Origin: Chara braunii
Lineage: Eukaryota; Streptophyta; Charophyceae; Charales; Characeae
Reading direction: 5' to 3'
Assembly: GCA_003427395.1 (NCBI GenBank)
Contig: BFEA01000821.1
Location: forward strand, 520,475 to 558,648
Length of the DNA stretch: 38,174 bases
Part shown: positions 11,888-21,759 of the stretch, one piece after another
Numbering within the stretch: position 1 is the first letter of the stretch
Layout: each line of letters opens with the position of its first letter
The notes under the pieces: generated by a model
Seen by the model: only the letters and a program-made list of their open reading frames with translations
Database searches by the model: none
Told to the model about the DNA's origin: nothing
Made by a program: the position numbers and the translations under genes

Positions 11888-12310
11888 CTAAACCACGTCA
11901 GTGTCCTCCTCCTCTCCCATGGCAACTGGGGGCGAGGACTGTGGCTCCACAACCTTCTCCTTCCCTTTGGGGTTGCTCGACCCTTGGAGGAGTGCAGCAA
12001 GCATTTGCTTAATGTCCGCCAGCTCGCTGGAACTTTCCATCTTTGGTTCAAGGTTTTGCTTCACGCCAGCCACCCCTTCGTCATCCGATATCTCAATGCG
12101 CTTCGGACGCATCTTCGTACTAGGACGCGATCTGGGCGATCTGGACTTAACCCTCGCGGCGGAAGGTGAGTTCTCCACCGGTGTGCGGACCCCCATACAC
12201 TTCCTTTTTTCGATGTTGGACTCCTTGCTCCCCTTCTCTGCTTTGTCCTTATCCGTACGCAACTTTTCCAGACGAAGCTGCTCCAATTCCGCACGTTCGT
12301 TGGTCGTCAT
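11888..12310 (-). pseudogene. Penelope-like element: Lys/Glu/Ser-rich low-complexity segment
   Basis: 140 codons, in frame with the segment before it (separated by TAG 12317-12319) and the one after it (TAG 11888-11890). The start is coiled-coil-like (RAELEQLRLEKLRTDKDKAE). It continues with an S/R/P-rich basic patch (ARVKSRSPRSRPSTKMRPKR) and ends acidic. No named domain. It is best read as the disordered amino-terminal region of the element's polyprotein. Confidence 0.55.
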
Positions 12311-12316
12311 CTTCGC

Positions 12317-13012
12317 CTACTGGTCCACCTCCTCGAGTTTCTCATTGATTAGTTTCAGTGAGCTCCCGAGGGTGGAGGTGACCCAAGCTTTCATATCGTC
12401 ACTCTTTGCGCTTGGACGTGTCTCTGAGCGGCTTTCTTCATCAGGAAGCTCTACTATCTTCACGCCGCTCTTCTTCTGCACTCCCATCTTCTTCTTGGCT
12501 TGATCGAGCACTTTCTCGATCTTGATTCCCTCTAGGATTTCCATATATTCCTTGGTGAAATAAGCACGATTCTTAGGACCTGGGAAATTGTTAGCAGCTG
12601 GTCCTTTTCCCCTTCCTTCGGTTGAAGGTTGTCCTGCACCAAGAGCGTTGTGATTGCTTGCTTGCGGATGCCCAGCGAATACTGGAGCCGGTGCTGGCGC
12701 CGATACGTGGACAGGTACAGGACCTAGTGCGGGATGCGCCTGAGTCATCCATTGCCCGCCTTGCCATGGATTGACTGATGGCCACTGTTGAGCACCCCAC
12801 GCCGCTTGATACGGCACTTGGTACGGCGGAGGCATACTTGTCGGTTGAAAAGTTGCCGGAGGTATATTCGCACCCGTGTATGCTGCGTACTGAGGATGCG
12901 CCGACACTCCAGGAGGCACACCTGGTGGTAGCGGGCTAGATGCCGCATTTCCTCCTGGATACTGTGTAACATGCGGTGGCTGTTGGTTGGAGGTGAAACC
13001 GCTGTTCTCCAT
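12317..13012 (-). pseudogene. Penelope-like element: Pro/Gln/Gly-rich amino terminus
   Basis: The start is chosen at ATG 13010-13012 (MENSGFTSN); the frame stays open upstream to 13240 without an ATG giving a convincing start. The first ~150 residues are rich in P, Q, G, A and aromatic residues (for example PPYQVPYQAAWGAQQW). Then comes a charged, probably helical part beginning NFPGPKNRAYFTKEYMEIL. It closes with TAG 12317-12319 after EKLEEVDQ, but the same frame continues into the next segment, so the stop is likely a CAG-to-TAG mutation. Composition suggests a gag-like or RNP-forming role; no domain supports this directly. Confidence 0.5.
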
Positions 13013-13906
13013 CCAATAGCGGCCGCAGTGAGACCACCTCCCTTTCCTACTATTCACCTTCCCAGACCTCTCCCTCACGTACATGCGAAATAATACACAC
13101 AACGAGGTAATGCAGATTCCTACGGCAACACCATCCCCGAACTCGAGATGGCCAGCTTGTGCCGATTCAATCGATATTGAGGTGGCGATGGTCCTAGCGA
13201 CCATGCCACCCGGGGGACTCGTCGCACTGAACAGCTTCACTTGAGTCCGGATTGCACACCGCTCTCTGCGGGTGCCGCGTTCCTACGAACCTCGATTGGA
13301 CAAACGGCCGCCCACTCTCCGTTATGCTACGTCACACAAGACGCGACGAGCACGATAATAGCGCCTCGTGTCAGCTGTCCCTCCGTTCTTATCGTAGCGG
13401 AATCGTGTATATACGCATCACCCGTTGCGCACCATGCCACCGCACCTTCTAAGCTGCTGATCACGATACTTGCACACTCTGGTTAATCCAGGTTCCTTGT
13501 AACGGAAGTGCGTGTACGACGCGCGAGAGCCTTCAATCCCGGAATTGTCCCTCTTCCCACAAATGGTACAACGTAGAGTGGGAAATAACGGAAAGAGTAG
13601 GTGGTGAAGAACAAACGTGCTTCGTCGTCATTAGATAAGACGGGAACCCGATAATATATGAAATGAGATTATCATCCCTTTCAATGAACATACACGGCCA
13701 TAATTGAGCCTAAATGAACATAGAATAAGCATAAATGAGCATAAATGAGCCTTAAATAGCATAAATGAGCATAAATGAGCATAAATGAGCATAAATGAGC
13801 ATAAAATAGCAAGCATGAATCTACCGTAGTAGAAGCTACCATAGTAGAAACGGCGCCTTGGTCGCGTTCCCGAGCCACGACAGGGTCGTAACTAAGGTTG
13901 TAGTCC
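13013..13906 (-). other. 5' untranslated region of the Penelope-like element
   Basis: Between the presumed ATG and the 5' terminal repeat. The part nearest the ATG is GC-rich and open in the main frame to 13240. The distal part holds the decamer array described separately. No other gene is visible. Confidence 0.5.
13701..13810. repeat. Decamer tandem repeat, unit ATAAATGAGC
   Basis: Eleven consecutive 10-base units, most exactly ATAAATGAGC, the outer ones degenerate (TAAATGAACA, TAGAATAAGC, ATAAAATAGC). It lies in the 5' untranslated part of the Penelope-like element. The ten-base period is close to one helical turn, so any bound factor would be on one face of the DNA. Confidence 0.9.
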
Positions 13907-14122
13907 ATGAGATAATAACAAAGATTAAAACCACATGGAAAACTCAGAAGAAGATGCCTTGAGCATTAATATCACGGCGTACAATATCTCCTCCTCCAGC
14001 AACCCAACCCTTCTACTCAATACGCCACTCAAATTGAGGTACACAATCCTACTAGTTATATCTTTATATACTAAACTCTATGCCCCGTACGTCGGTACGG
14101 AGTCCCTCCTTGGGCATAAATT
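13907..14122 (-). repeat. Pseudo-LTR of the Penelope-like element, 5' copy
   Basis: Direct repeat of 8068-8283. On the minus strand it carries TATATAAA (14063-14070), downstream of the hairpin CCGTAC-GTCG-GTACGG (14085-14100). Being at the 5' end of the element, it is the likely promoter-bearing copy. Four extra bases separate it from the right target duplication. Confidence 0.9.
14063..14070 (-). promoter_or_regulatory. TATA-like box in the 5' pseudo-LTR
   Basis: TATATAAA on the minus strand, about 1.05 kb before the presumed ATG and about 55 bases inside the element. Position and orientation suit an internal promoter, but the motif alone is weak in A/T-rich DNA. Confidence 0.3.
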
Positions 14123-14126
14123 TTTA

Positions 14127-14141
14127 CCATGGTTGTGCTAT
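14127..14141. repeat. Target-site duplication, right copy (15 bp)
   Basis: CCATGGTTGTGCTAT, identical to 8055-8069. Flanking bases outside the two copies differ, as expected for a target duplication rather than a longer repeat. Confidence 0.85.
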
Positions 14142-17100
14142 ACCTACCATTTTTTACACTATGCCACTGCAACCAGCCTCGACCACCTTTCTCAAGTTAT
14201 GACCACGGCAACTACTATTACGCAGGTATTTCCCTTAAAAAATATTGCCATTATCCAAAGTCAATCCGTCAAAAAAAAAAGGAAAAAAAAAAAAGAAGTT
14301 AAATAAAGATATATATATCAATGACAAATAACCTACATCCTCATTTTAACAGATGCGATCATCATCTCCTTCAAGATAACTGTTTTTACCGAACGGCTTA
14401 GACGCCTCTCACCTTTGTATGAAAAAAAAATTAAGAAAATAGGGTGATTATCATCACTTACTCTAATCCCGGGATTTTATTATGAGAGAACCCTTCTAAC
14501 TCACTACCTTTCGTCTACTTGATCGGTAAATCTTACACAACTTACTATACTTCTAAGTATATGTTTTACCCTCCCCTTAGTTTAAAAAAAAAAAAAAAAA
14601 AAGAGTTGGAAGACTATTCCAGTAAGCCTGTTACGAGCGAGAAAGAAGGACAAAAAATGAGGAGCTATGGCAAAGGAAGAGAAAAAGTGGAGGGAAAAGA
14701 AGGGAGGAAGGAAAAAAGGAAGCAGTTAAGCGACACTGATGAAATCAAGCAGAGGCAGAACGAGTTTGTTTTATCCTTCCTGATTTTTCGACCACTTACC
14801 ACTCCTCGTAGCCCAATCGTAATTCAAGATTCGTCCGCGCCTTGGTAAACCAAATCAACCTGAGCCACCAATAGAGTTGCGGTAACTGAACCTCACCCCT
14901 TATGCTTCTAAACTACACTATCCCGACTGGATCAAATGTGCAGATCCCAGAATTACCTCAAGCAAAGATTCAAGATTTGTCAAGCATCCGTTCTTCACTA
15001 GCACGTTTCATCAAGGCGCTCGAACAACCTCGCCGCGATTTGCGCGCGCCGATTGAATTCCCAACGACACTGAAGAAATTTCGAATCCTTAACCAGAGTG
15101 AAGGATCACTATCGGCACCAAAAGCTACAGGAACCTTAAATCTGCTCAATCAATTTGGTATTGCTGAACCAACTCTTCGGAAATCAGAAAACTGGAGCAG
15201 AGAATCCCTGAATACCCTGAGACATAGGACAGTATTAATTTTTACATTTTATAACTGGAACATTGGACCATTACTGGGCTAGAGTCCTTGCAACCTCCTG
15301 CTCCACAACCTTATCCTCCAGGACCATTTTGGATCTAGATCCAGCAGACTATGCAAACCTGCTCTCCGATAATGCTAGGTACCACTGTGAATCCCGTAAT
15401 TTAAATCGCCTAGTCTTCGTAGACCTTGACTTTTATTGCTGAGAATGAGGTCAGAGGCAATGTACAAACCCCAATTTTGGACCCTGATGATAAGATCCAA
15501 ATCTTACTTTTCCTAAACCACTTAGACCACTTTTAGATCTACCTACCCAAGGTAAGAGCTATTCGAGAAACCTCTTTGATAACCCTATCGGATCATAATT
15601 CTATAACCTTGAATCTGTCGATCTCGACAAATTCAGGAACAGTTGCATGGTTTAACTCACTACTCCCCAAATGTACCACCACAACCTCCTCTTGCAACCA
15701 GAGCATATAAACTTCTTAATGTATGCTACACTAGTACCCATCTAGCACCATACCTATTTATTTTCTATTTTGCTCCTCGTCTAAACCACCCAACTTTCCT
15801 AGCCAACTCAGGAGAGGTTAGCACACATCATCACTCACTGTATTTCATGTCTTTTATCCCTGTTCTCGTTGCCTTATGCAGATGGTTCATGTACCACCTG
15901 CACCAATAGTAAACCCATCGGTAGCTCGCTGCAAGATGGCAGCAGCAATCAGGAAACTCAGGCTACCACAGTTTGAGGGCTCCAAACAGATTCTCATCCA
16001 CCACAAACTGGCAAAGTTCTTTGTACTTTACTCCAAGGAAGCCTCTCTCGCAGACCCTGGATCGGCCAACCTCCTGTGATTCGTCAACTGGGAAGCAGTT
16101 ACCTACTACACCAGCCAAGGAAGCTACCACAGTTCTCTCTTTTTAAACCAACTCGTCATCTACCTCCAACAACAAGCAATCAGCTAGGTTCCGATGATTG
16201 GTCAAGAGGAAGTCACTGTCTTTTGGCTAGTAGATAGATGTGTTGGGCAACTGTCCTTAGCAATCGGTATTCGACCCTGACTTTCACCAACTCTTCCACG
16301 GACGTTACCACCGGAAGAACTTTGAACACGCCGCAAGGAGAAAACCTACTCACCACCCTCACTGTAGATCGTCAGTTCTCATCCCATCTGAAACCACTCA
16401 GACATGTTGCTTTCCTTACTCTGGGTTTCGCATTAGCGGAACTCCCCTACCCACCAACCAGGTCATAAGACAAGAGGATAATGAAGATCAATGATATTAA
16501 CCATTTCTGAAACTTTCGGGGTAATTCATACTTCCCTTCTGCTTTCCACACCACATTGATTCATCTCCTCTCGGAAATACTGGCCGGATTAATAGACTAC
16601 TGTTTTGAAGCAGCCCGTATAAGTATCTGGTTCAATAGCGGTCAAGGAGAATGAATGTCTTTTGTCATAGATAACTCAAAATTTGCCATCCCCACAAATC
16701 CTGAGACCGAAAACTCTGATTAGGTTCTTGTACGGTTGAGAAGCAGGAAATGGACCTGGTTGAGAAAAATTCGACTTTGAAAATGTTTTCTATAGCATGA
16801 TATATGAATGAGTTGAGGGCACTCCCGACACTGACTAAGGTAGGAGCCTTGTAAGTAAGGGTCCCGGGGTCGTTTTTGTCATGAGCCTGCAAACTCCCTC
16901 TTCATTTTTAACTTTGTCAAAGATACTTAAGCCACCTAAGTTGTTCAAGCTTAGAACTCAAGTTTCAATTTTGCTCTCAAAGTTACTTTAAACTCTACTT
17001 ATAAATTCTGCTATCAATTTGAATGGATGTGCTCAATCCCAATCTCACTCTAGATGAGTTCAAGTTCTTACTTGATTAAAGGATGACCTCAGTATCTAAT

Positions 17101-17367
17101 TTCAGGCCACTAATGATGTTTTAAGCACTAGGGAAACTTAAATCAGCCACTAAAAAAAAAAGAAAAAAAAGACCCTCGGATCCTGAAATTTTCAAGGTGA
17201 CCATTTGCCCGAACTCAATCTTTTCTTCTGCTTTTTCTTAATTGATTGGAATGTCAGATGAGAATAATGGTCCCTTTTTTCCTTAATCCTCTTAACTCTA
17301 CCAAGGTTATCAGCCTTAAAATGACAACCATTTAATCACAATTTTTGCTTCCTTAAAAAGCTAAAGT
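14142..17367. other. Degraded sequence without a recognisable gene
   Basis: The longest open frames are 14902-15282 (126 codons), 15643-15909 and 16238-16468 on the plus strand. None shows a known motif. The plus-strand bias and position just upstream of the gag-like region suggest part of this may be the worn 5' end of the DIRS-like element. Poly-A tracts occur near 14583-14602 and 17152-17170. Confidence 0.4.
14902..15282 (+). CDS. Open frame of unknown product
   Basis: 126 codons from ATG, polar and proline-containing, with no domain, signal peptide or membrane segment visible. The frame ends at TAG and neighbouring DNA is heavily interrupted. It may be a fragment of a retroelement gag or a chance frame. 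Confidence 0.2.
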   Translation: MLLNYTIPTGSNVQIPELPQAKIQDLSSIRSSLARFIKALEQPRRDLRAPIEFPTTLKKFRILNQSEGSLSAPKATGTLNLLNQFGIAEPTLRKSENWSRESLNTLRHRTVLIFTFYNWNIGPLLG

Positions 17368-18203
17368 ATGAGTCAAGGAAGGCATGGAATAATGACTGTA
17401 TCTCATTGTGGTTTTGACCGGTTGAATCTCTCAATTCCTACAGGACCTGACCATGAAACATCTCATTTTCAACGCTCTCATGTCGTAGTTGGTTGGAACA
17501 TCTTCATGCCTTTGATGAACCCCTCCCTCGATATAGTAGAGGGGAAGGTCTTCGAATGCCTCAATCCCCAAGAAAGAAACCCGCAAAGATCCATCTTTCT
17601 CGTCAACCATAAGGGCAAGTTTTTTCCAACTCCTCCTCATCTTCTAAGGACCTTGGACCCTTTCTTTGTCCAAAATTATGATTCGGTGGTCCAACCAGGA
17701 ACCTCTTGGCCAATGTCAAGCGCAAGAACTTCGACACTAACTCTCACAGTCTCAACTATCACCACTCCGGAGAAATCTCTGATTTCAAGAGAGGAGGCTG
17801 ATGAGAGAGAGTTCATATTTGTTAATTAATCTGAACTCTCTAGGGTAAGGGAGATTTTATCCTCAACCATCAGAGAAGTTTCTAAGTGTCAAGCGGCCGC
17901 AAATGGGATTAAGGCGCTACAGTTCATTTTTGACCAACCTCATTGGTCAAGGCACCTCAACATCCTTATCAAAGTCAGCCAGATTGAGCTCAATTTCAAA
18001 CACGGCGATAAAAAAAAAACGCATGCAGCTGCCTTTAAGAATGCACTAGTCAATCTCCCCAAGAAGTTCTGCGACAAGAGAATCGTACAAAAAGTGAAGC
18101 AGTTGTTTAAGTTACAAGAGTTAGAGACTTCTAGACTTGGAATGGATGAAATCAATCAGGAATGGGACGATCGGGAGGTCAAGGCAGCCTCTTCGAGAGG
18201 AGG
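17368..18203 (+). pseudogene. Gag-like region of the DIRS-like element
   Basis: One frame runs from ATG 17368, is interrupted by TAA at 17827-17829, then continues open to 18203. After the stop it is rich in K, R, E and aromatic residues (for example FDQPHWSRHLNILIKVSQIE and KKFCDKRIVQKVKQLFKLQE), with a helical, nucleic-acid-binding look. No named domain is seen. Assignment as gag rests on its position just upstream of RT and on composition. It ends at a GGTAAGT that resembles a splice donor. Confidence 0.45.
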
Positions 18204-18268
18204 GTAAGTTGCCCGAGCGGCTTACACTAGCCCCAATCGCAACTCATATAAGCAGTCTCTAATTTCAG
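18204..18268 (+). other. Possible 65-nt intron (GTAAGT...TTTCAG)
   Basis: Starts with GTAAGT and ends with TAATTTCAG. Reading through it hits a stop at once (GGG-TAA). Removing it joins the upstream frame to an open stretch continuing GLGKFINQAYRGSYPLPTPL, open to about 18383. A second GT...AG candidate at 18373-18400 is only 28 nt and is not supported. The alternative is simple decay by indels. Confidence 0.4.
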
Positions 18269-18706
18269 ACTTGGAAAATTTATCAATCAGGCCTACAGAG
18301 GTAGTTATCCACTCCCCACACCCCTTAGTGGTGGCCTGAAATTTCACTTGGCCGACAAAACCGACAACTCAGGTACGTTTTAACTGTTGTCTCTTTGCAG
18401 ATACTTGTCAGGTCAGGATTCGGCCAAGTTCAAATACAAGAGTCCCCTCAAGAAATTGTACCACAAGAGGATCGATAACGACTTTTCGGACGATAAGCAG
18501 GAATGGAGCTGCAAGGGGAAATCTCACAAGCAATCCAAACACTGAATTGTATACCCTCGTCATATCAACTTTCGGTAGCTCTAGCTGCACTGGAAAACAG
18601 ATCTAATTGGCTAAGATCACATGAGGATTTTTCTGCAGCATCTTTTGTCAACCACTTAGAGGCCTGGAAGTCACTCCTAGCATCTTCCAACTCAAAGTCT
18701 TCTTAG
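18269..18706 (+). pseudogene. Gag/RT linker region of the DIRS-like element
   Basis: Two short overlapping frames. 18402-18547 is lysine-rich (SAKFKYKSPLKKLYHKRIDN), like the basic tail of a gag. 18503-18706 (MELQGEISQAIQTLN onward) is in frame with the RT that follows and is separated from it by in-frame TAG/TAA codons. Neither has a named domain. Confidence 0.4.
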
Positions 18707-19745
18707 GATGTCCTCAATAAGCTAGTCAAGGGTGTGAAACTCAAGTTTGCTTGCAGTGACCACAATCACCACTCAAAGATTTAGGAGGCTAGGAGAATGG
18801 TTAAGCTAGTTTTTAGAGCTCCGGACTTTAGAAGAGCTATCAGGCTATCTTAACCAACCCTCATCACTCTCCCAAACTATGACCTACCCCCGTCATTTGC
18901 TGAATTTGTGAAGAACAGTGTAATTTCCTTGCTCAGCCAGGGTGTAATATCTGTGACCGACACCCCTGCAGTCATCAAATCTGTTTTTGTAATTGAGAGC
19001 TCTAGTAGGCTCAGACTCATCATCGATCTCAGATATGTGAATCTCTTTATTTCTTTCCCAGACTTTTACAATGAATCCATTGATGATGTTGTGTCCGTAA
19101 TGGATGGTTCAATTATCCAAGATTTTGCGGTAACATGCGATGTTAATCCATATACCGGTTCACCCAAAATCTCACCCTTTTCTAGCTTTCTCCTGAAACG
19201 GTCAAATTTACCACTTCAACACCTTATGTTTTAAAATTTCCTCTGCCTGTTGGATATTCACTACAATTACGCAGGAAGTCGTGGCTGTAATCAGAACCAA
19301 AGGGGTTAACATTTTCTCGTATATCGATGACAACCTCTCAGCTCATAAGAACCTCCCCATGTGCCTTTGGAACTCTTTCCTAATCACTATCATCTTCCAC
19401 AAACTATGATTTTTTCTAAGCCCAAATAAATGTAAGGTTTTTCTGTCTCAATCTAACAGATTCTTAAGCTTCATCATTGACTCCCACCAAAAGAGAATCT
19501 GAGTGTTTGATGACAAAGCAGAAAAAATTATGAAGCTCCTAGAGGAATCCTCATCTCAATCTCACCTAACTGCAAGGGGAGTGACCTCTCTGGAAGAAAA
19601 ATTGGTATCACTATCTAAAGCCTTCCTTCCCGCATCTTTTCACTGCCCTCAACTGCATTCAACAGTAACCAATTGTGACTGGAATATTAAACTCTCAGAA
19701 GACTTTAAGAGTGATCTTCAATGGTGGTTAATCCACCTAGCGTGA
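18707..19745 (+). pseudogene. DIRS-type reverse transcriptase
   Basis: The region leading into the palm reads PSFAEFVKNSVISLLSQGVI, followed by SVFVIESSSRLRLIIDLRYV, the fingers signature of DIRS-type RT (position, solvent-facing tail, R-L-I-x-D-L-R-Y-x-N). The catalytic box YIDD is at 19320-19331 in RTKGVNIFSYIDDNLSAHK. Downstream comes FLSFIIDSHQKRI, then the helix and WW motif entering RNase H (ARGVTSLEEKLVSLSKAFLP, and LQWWLIHLA at about 19720-19745). Several in-frame stops and at least one frame change (19235-19260) inactivate it. The enzyme would copy element RNA into a circular or integrable DNA. Confidence 0.85.
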
Positions 19746-20082
19746 ATCCCCGAAAGACTGTGGACTGTCAGACTGTCACAATGCAGACTGACGCTTCAAA
19801 CTCTGCTGTGGGAGCCATTGTCTCTTTTCAATAAATAAATTCGTGGAAACTCAGTTTCTTGCTTCCACCCAAACTATTGGGAACCTCCAGCATGCATCGT
19901 GAGTTGTACGGTGTAACAACGACTATGAGATTACTAGCTGAAAGGGCCTCAAATGAAATCCACTCCAAGGCAATAAGGATAGTAGGAGATAATCAGACAG
20001 TTTTTTTCCTACTCAGGAAACTAAGCTCATCCGATCCACTATTTAACTCCTTCCTCAGAGAAATCGCCTCTTTCCTTTTGAC
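19746..20082 (+). pseudogene. RNase H domain, first part, DIRS-like element
   Basis: QTDASNSAVGAIVSFQ (from about 19785) is the first RNase H strand with its catalytic Asp. SMHRELYGVTTTMRLLAERA gives the conserved Glu. IRIVGDNQTVFFLL gives the second Asp in the usual D-N setting. The frame continues into REIASFLLT, where it is cut by the insertion at 20083-20623. The first eight bases after the frame resumes (CTTTTGAC) duplicate the last eight before the insertion. Confidence 0.8.
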
Positions 20083-20294
20083 CTACGTAGCACCGTGTTC
20101 GCGTTCGGAGGCGAGCGCGAACATGTTCGCCCGAACGCGAACAAGCGCCCAAAATCCTTCGAACGCGAACATAAAAAATATTAAAAAAAAAAAAAAAAAG
20201 TTCTCCAAAAAATCTGAAAACAATATATGTTATGTAAAACAACAATACAAGCAACTTTTCTCTTGGAGTCATGTTCAAATTCGTAGCCNATATC

Positions 20295-20361
<67 letters not shown>

Positions 20362-20404
20362 AAAAAAAAGAAGGTGTGTCTCTGACTTTTTCTTGTGCGT
20401 CATA

Positions 20405-20479
<75 letters not shown>

Positions 20480-20481
20480 TC

Positions 20482-20517
<36 letters not shown>

Positions 20518-20623
20518 AAAAAAATTCCGTTCGCCCGAACATGTTCGCGACCTGTTCGCGCGAACGCGCGAACACTTTCGCGCGGACATGAAGGGGTGCA
20601 AACACGTTCGCCGTGCTACACAA
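20083..20623. mobile_element. Non-autonomous inverted-repeat element with 8-bp target duplication (hAT-like size)
   Basis: It is flanked by exact CTTTTGAC at 20075-20082 and 20624-20631. Ends share GTAGCACSG (left CTACGTAGCACCG, right complement TTGTGTAGCACGG). Subterminal regions are full of GTTCGCG-type words, with palindromes at 20117-20130 (GCGAACATGTTCGC), 20536-20547 and 20554-20565. The middle is microsatellite: (GA)n 20297-20356 and (TA)n 20409-20477 and 20486-20511, with one N at 20289. No coding capacity. An 8-bp duplication is typical of hAT transposons; the terminal sequence itself is not a well-known hAT end. Confidence 0.75.
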
Positions 20624-21160
20624 CTTTTGACTTTTGATTGCCAAATTAAACCAGCTTTGATTCCTAGGGAACTCAATGTGGCGGTCGATGATCTCTCTAA
20701 GATCGTCGACTACTCTGACTGGGGACTGAACAGGAAGATTGTGAAGACTTTGTTCTCTAAATTCGGAGAACCAACAATTGACCTATTTGCTTTAGAAGAG
20801 AATTTTTTTTGCACCCTATTTGTATCTGAGTTCCTCAACCCGAACTCGCTAGCAATAGATGCTCTCTCCCTTGACTCGAATTCCCTGCCAAACACTCCAT
20901 ACAGATGAATTTTTCCTCCTACCTGCCTAATTCATCAGGTCTTAGCAAAGATGAAGTTTTTCGGTGGCGACTACCTTCTCATTGCCCCTAACTCGTTTAT
21001 GGTCAGCTAGTTCCCGGCCTTCAAATCTTTAGAAAAAATTGATTCGATCAATCTGAAGAATGATTTTTCAACTTGTTTTTCAACCTCTAGAATCTCTAGA
21101 GATGCCTTTAACCCAAGAAAGACAGGCCTGACTGACTCCTGAATTTGTATCTAGATCACT
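20624..21160 (+). pseudogene. End of RNase H and downstream conserved segment, DIRS-like element
   Basis: The host frame resumes in register after the insertion. ALIPRELNVAVDDLSKIVDY is the end of RNase H (P-x-E-x-N-V-A-x-D-x-L-S). EPTIDLFALEENFF and LNPNSLAIDALSLD match the segment of DIRS-type proteins usually read as D-x-F-A-x-x-x-N and A-x-D-A-x-S. A further stretch, CLIHQVLAKMKFFGGDYLLI then APNSFMVS, continues that segment after a TGA at about 20906. Decayed but recognisable to about 21140. Confidence 0.8.
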
Positions 21161-21759
21161 AGTTTCATCCAACCTTGCATAGTGGGTAGTTTATCTTGGG
21201 CGGATGCCTTATCAGGGGGGCTTACACAGTAATGTTAAAAGCACGAAACTGTTAAGTACACTGCGAGAACATGGATTTTTGAAAGGAGACTTTATACCCA
21301 CGACAAAACGTGGAATAGTCCCCATGGATCATGCTGACATATTAAGATTCTATAATCAAACCAATGGATCGTGAAAAATCTTTATTGCTTGCTATTACTC
21401 TCTTTTTTATCAGTTTTATTTTCTTATATCTTTCTCTTTTATTCTTGGTTACTCAGGAATCATGCCAATAAAATTACAAAATGAAAAAAAATAAAAAGTG
21501 ACAAAGATGAAAGGAAAAAATCGTTGTTTGACTGCTGGTACACCACTTATTTGTTCATTGACTAAGTTTAGAACGAATTCATAAATCATTTCAACAAAGA
21601 ATTGTCAAGCATTGGGTACTAAATCACCTTCATTCATGGTGACAAATAAAAACAAAACTAAACTAATAGTTTTTTTGGTGATCGCGCCTAACGACAGCAT
21701 CCTGGAAGCGGGATTTTTTTGTCAAATTAAATAAAGTGAAGCTTATGGAAACCAAATAT
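21161..21759. other. Spacer between RT and recombinase genes of the DIRS-like element
   Basis: A/T-rich, with no frame of note on either strand. It lies between two convergent genes of the same element, so both 3' ends would be here. No methyltransferase domain, which some DIRS elements carry, was seen. Confidence 0.45.

Larger units (their letters stand above)
8070..14126 (-). mobile_element. Penelope-like retroelement with amino-terminal GIY-YIG nuclease, complete but inactivated
   Basis: The element spans about 6.06 kb on the minus strand: 5' end at right, 3' end at left. It has direct 216-bp terminal repeats (8068-8283 and 13907-14122), an exact 15-bp target duplication outside them, and one decayed long frame from 13012 to 8742. 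Domain order from the amino end is proline/glutamine-rich, charged, GIY-YIG, basic linker, CxC...H segment, RT, thumb. Canonical Penelope elements carry GIY-YIG after the RT. The reverse order seen here is that of the Naiad/Chlamys-type elements described from green algae, protists and invertebrates. Direct terminal repeats (pseudo-LTRs) and variable-length target duplications are usual for Penelope-like elements. Four in-frame stops and three frameshifts make this copy non-autonomous. Confidence 0.9.

Noticed and set aside
8068-14122. LTR retrotransposon interpretation of the direct terminal repeats
   Set aside because: No TG...CA ends, 15-bp instead of 4-6-bp target duplication, no protease or integrase, and the RT/GIY-YIG pair is Penelope-type.
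17795-17815. Hammerhead core word CTGATGAGAGAG on the plus strand
   Set aside because: No stem II partner or GAAA follows at the right distance; also rejected at 4155, 9283, 14744 and 20920 for the same reason.
18373-18400. Second GT...AG intron in the gag-like region
   Set aside because: 28 nt is too short for a normal spliceosomal intron, and removal does not give the correct frame.
20275-20908. Open frames made of Ile-Tyr or Ser-Leu repeats
   Set aside because: They are translations of (TA)n and (GA)n microsatellites; only the flanks outside 20083-20623 carry real RNase H sequence.
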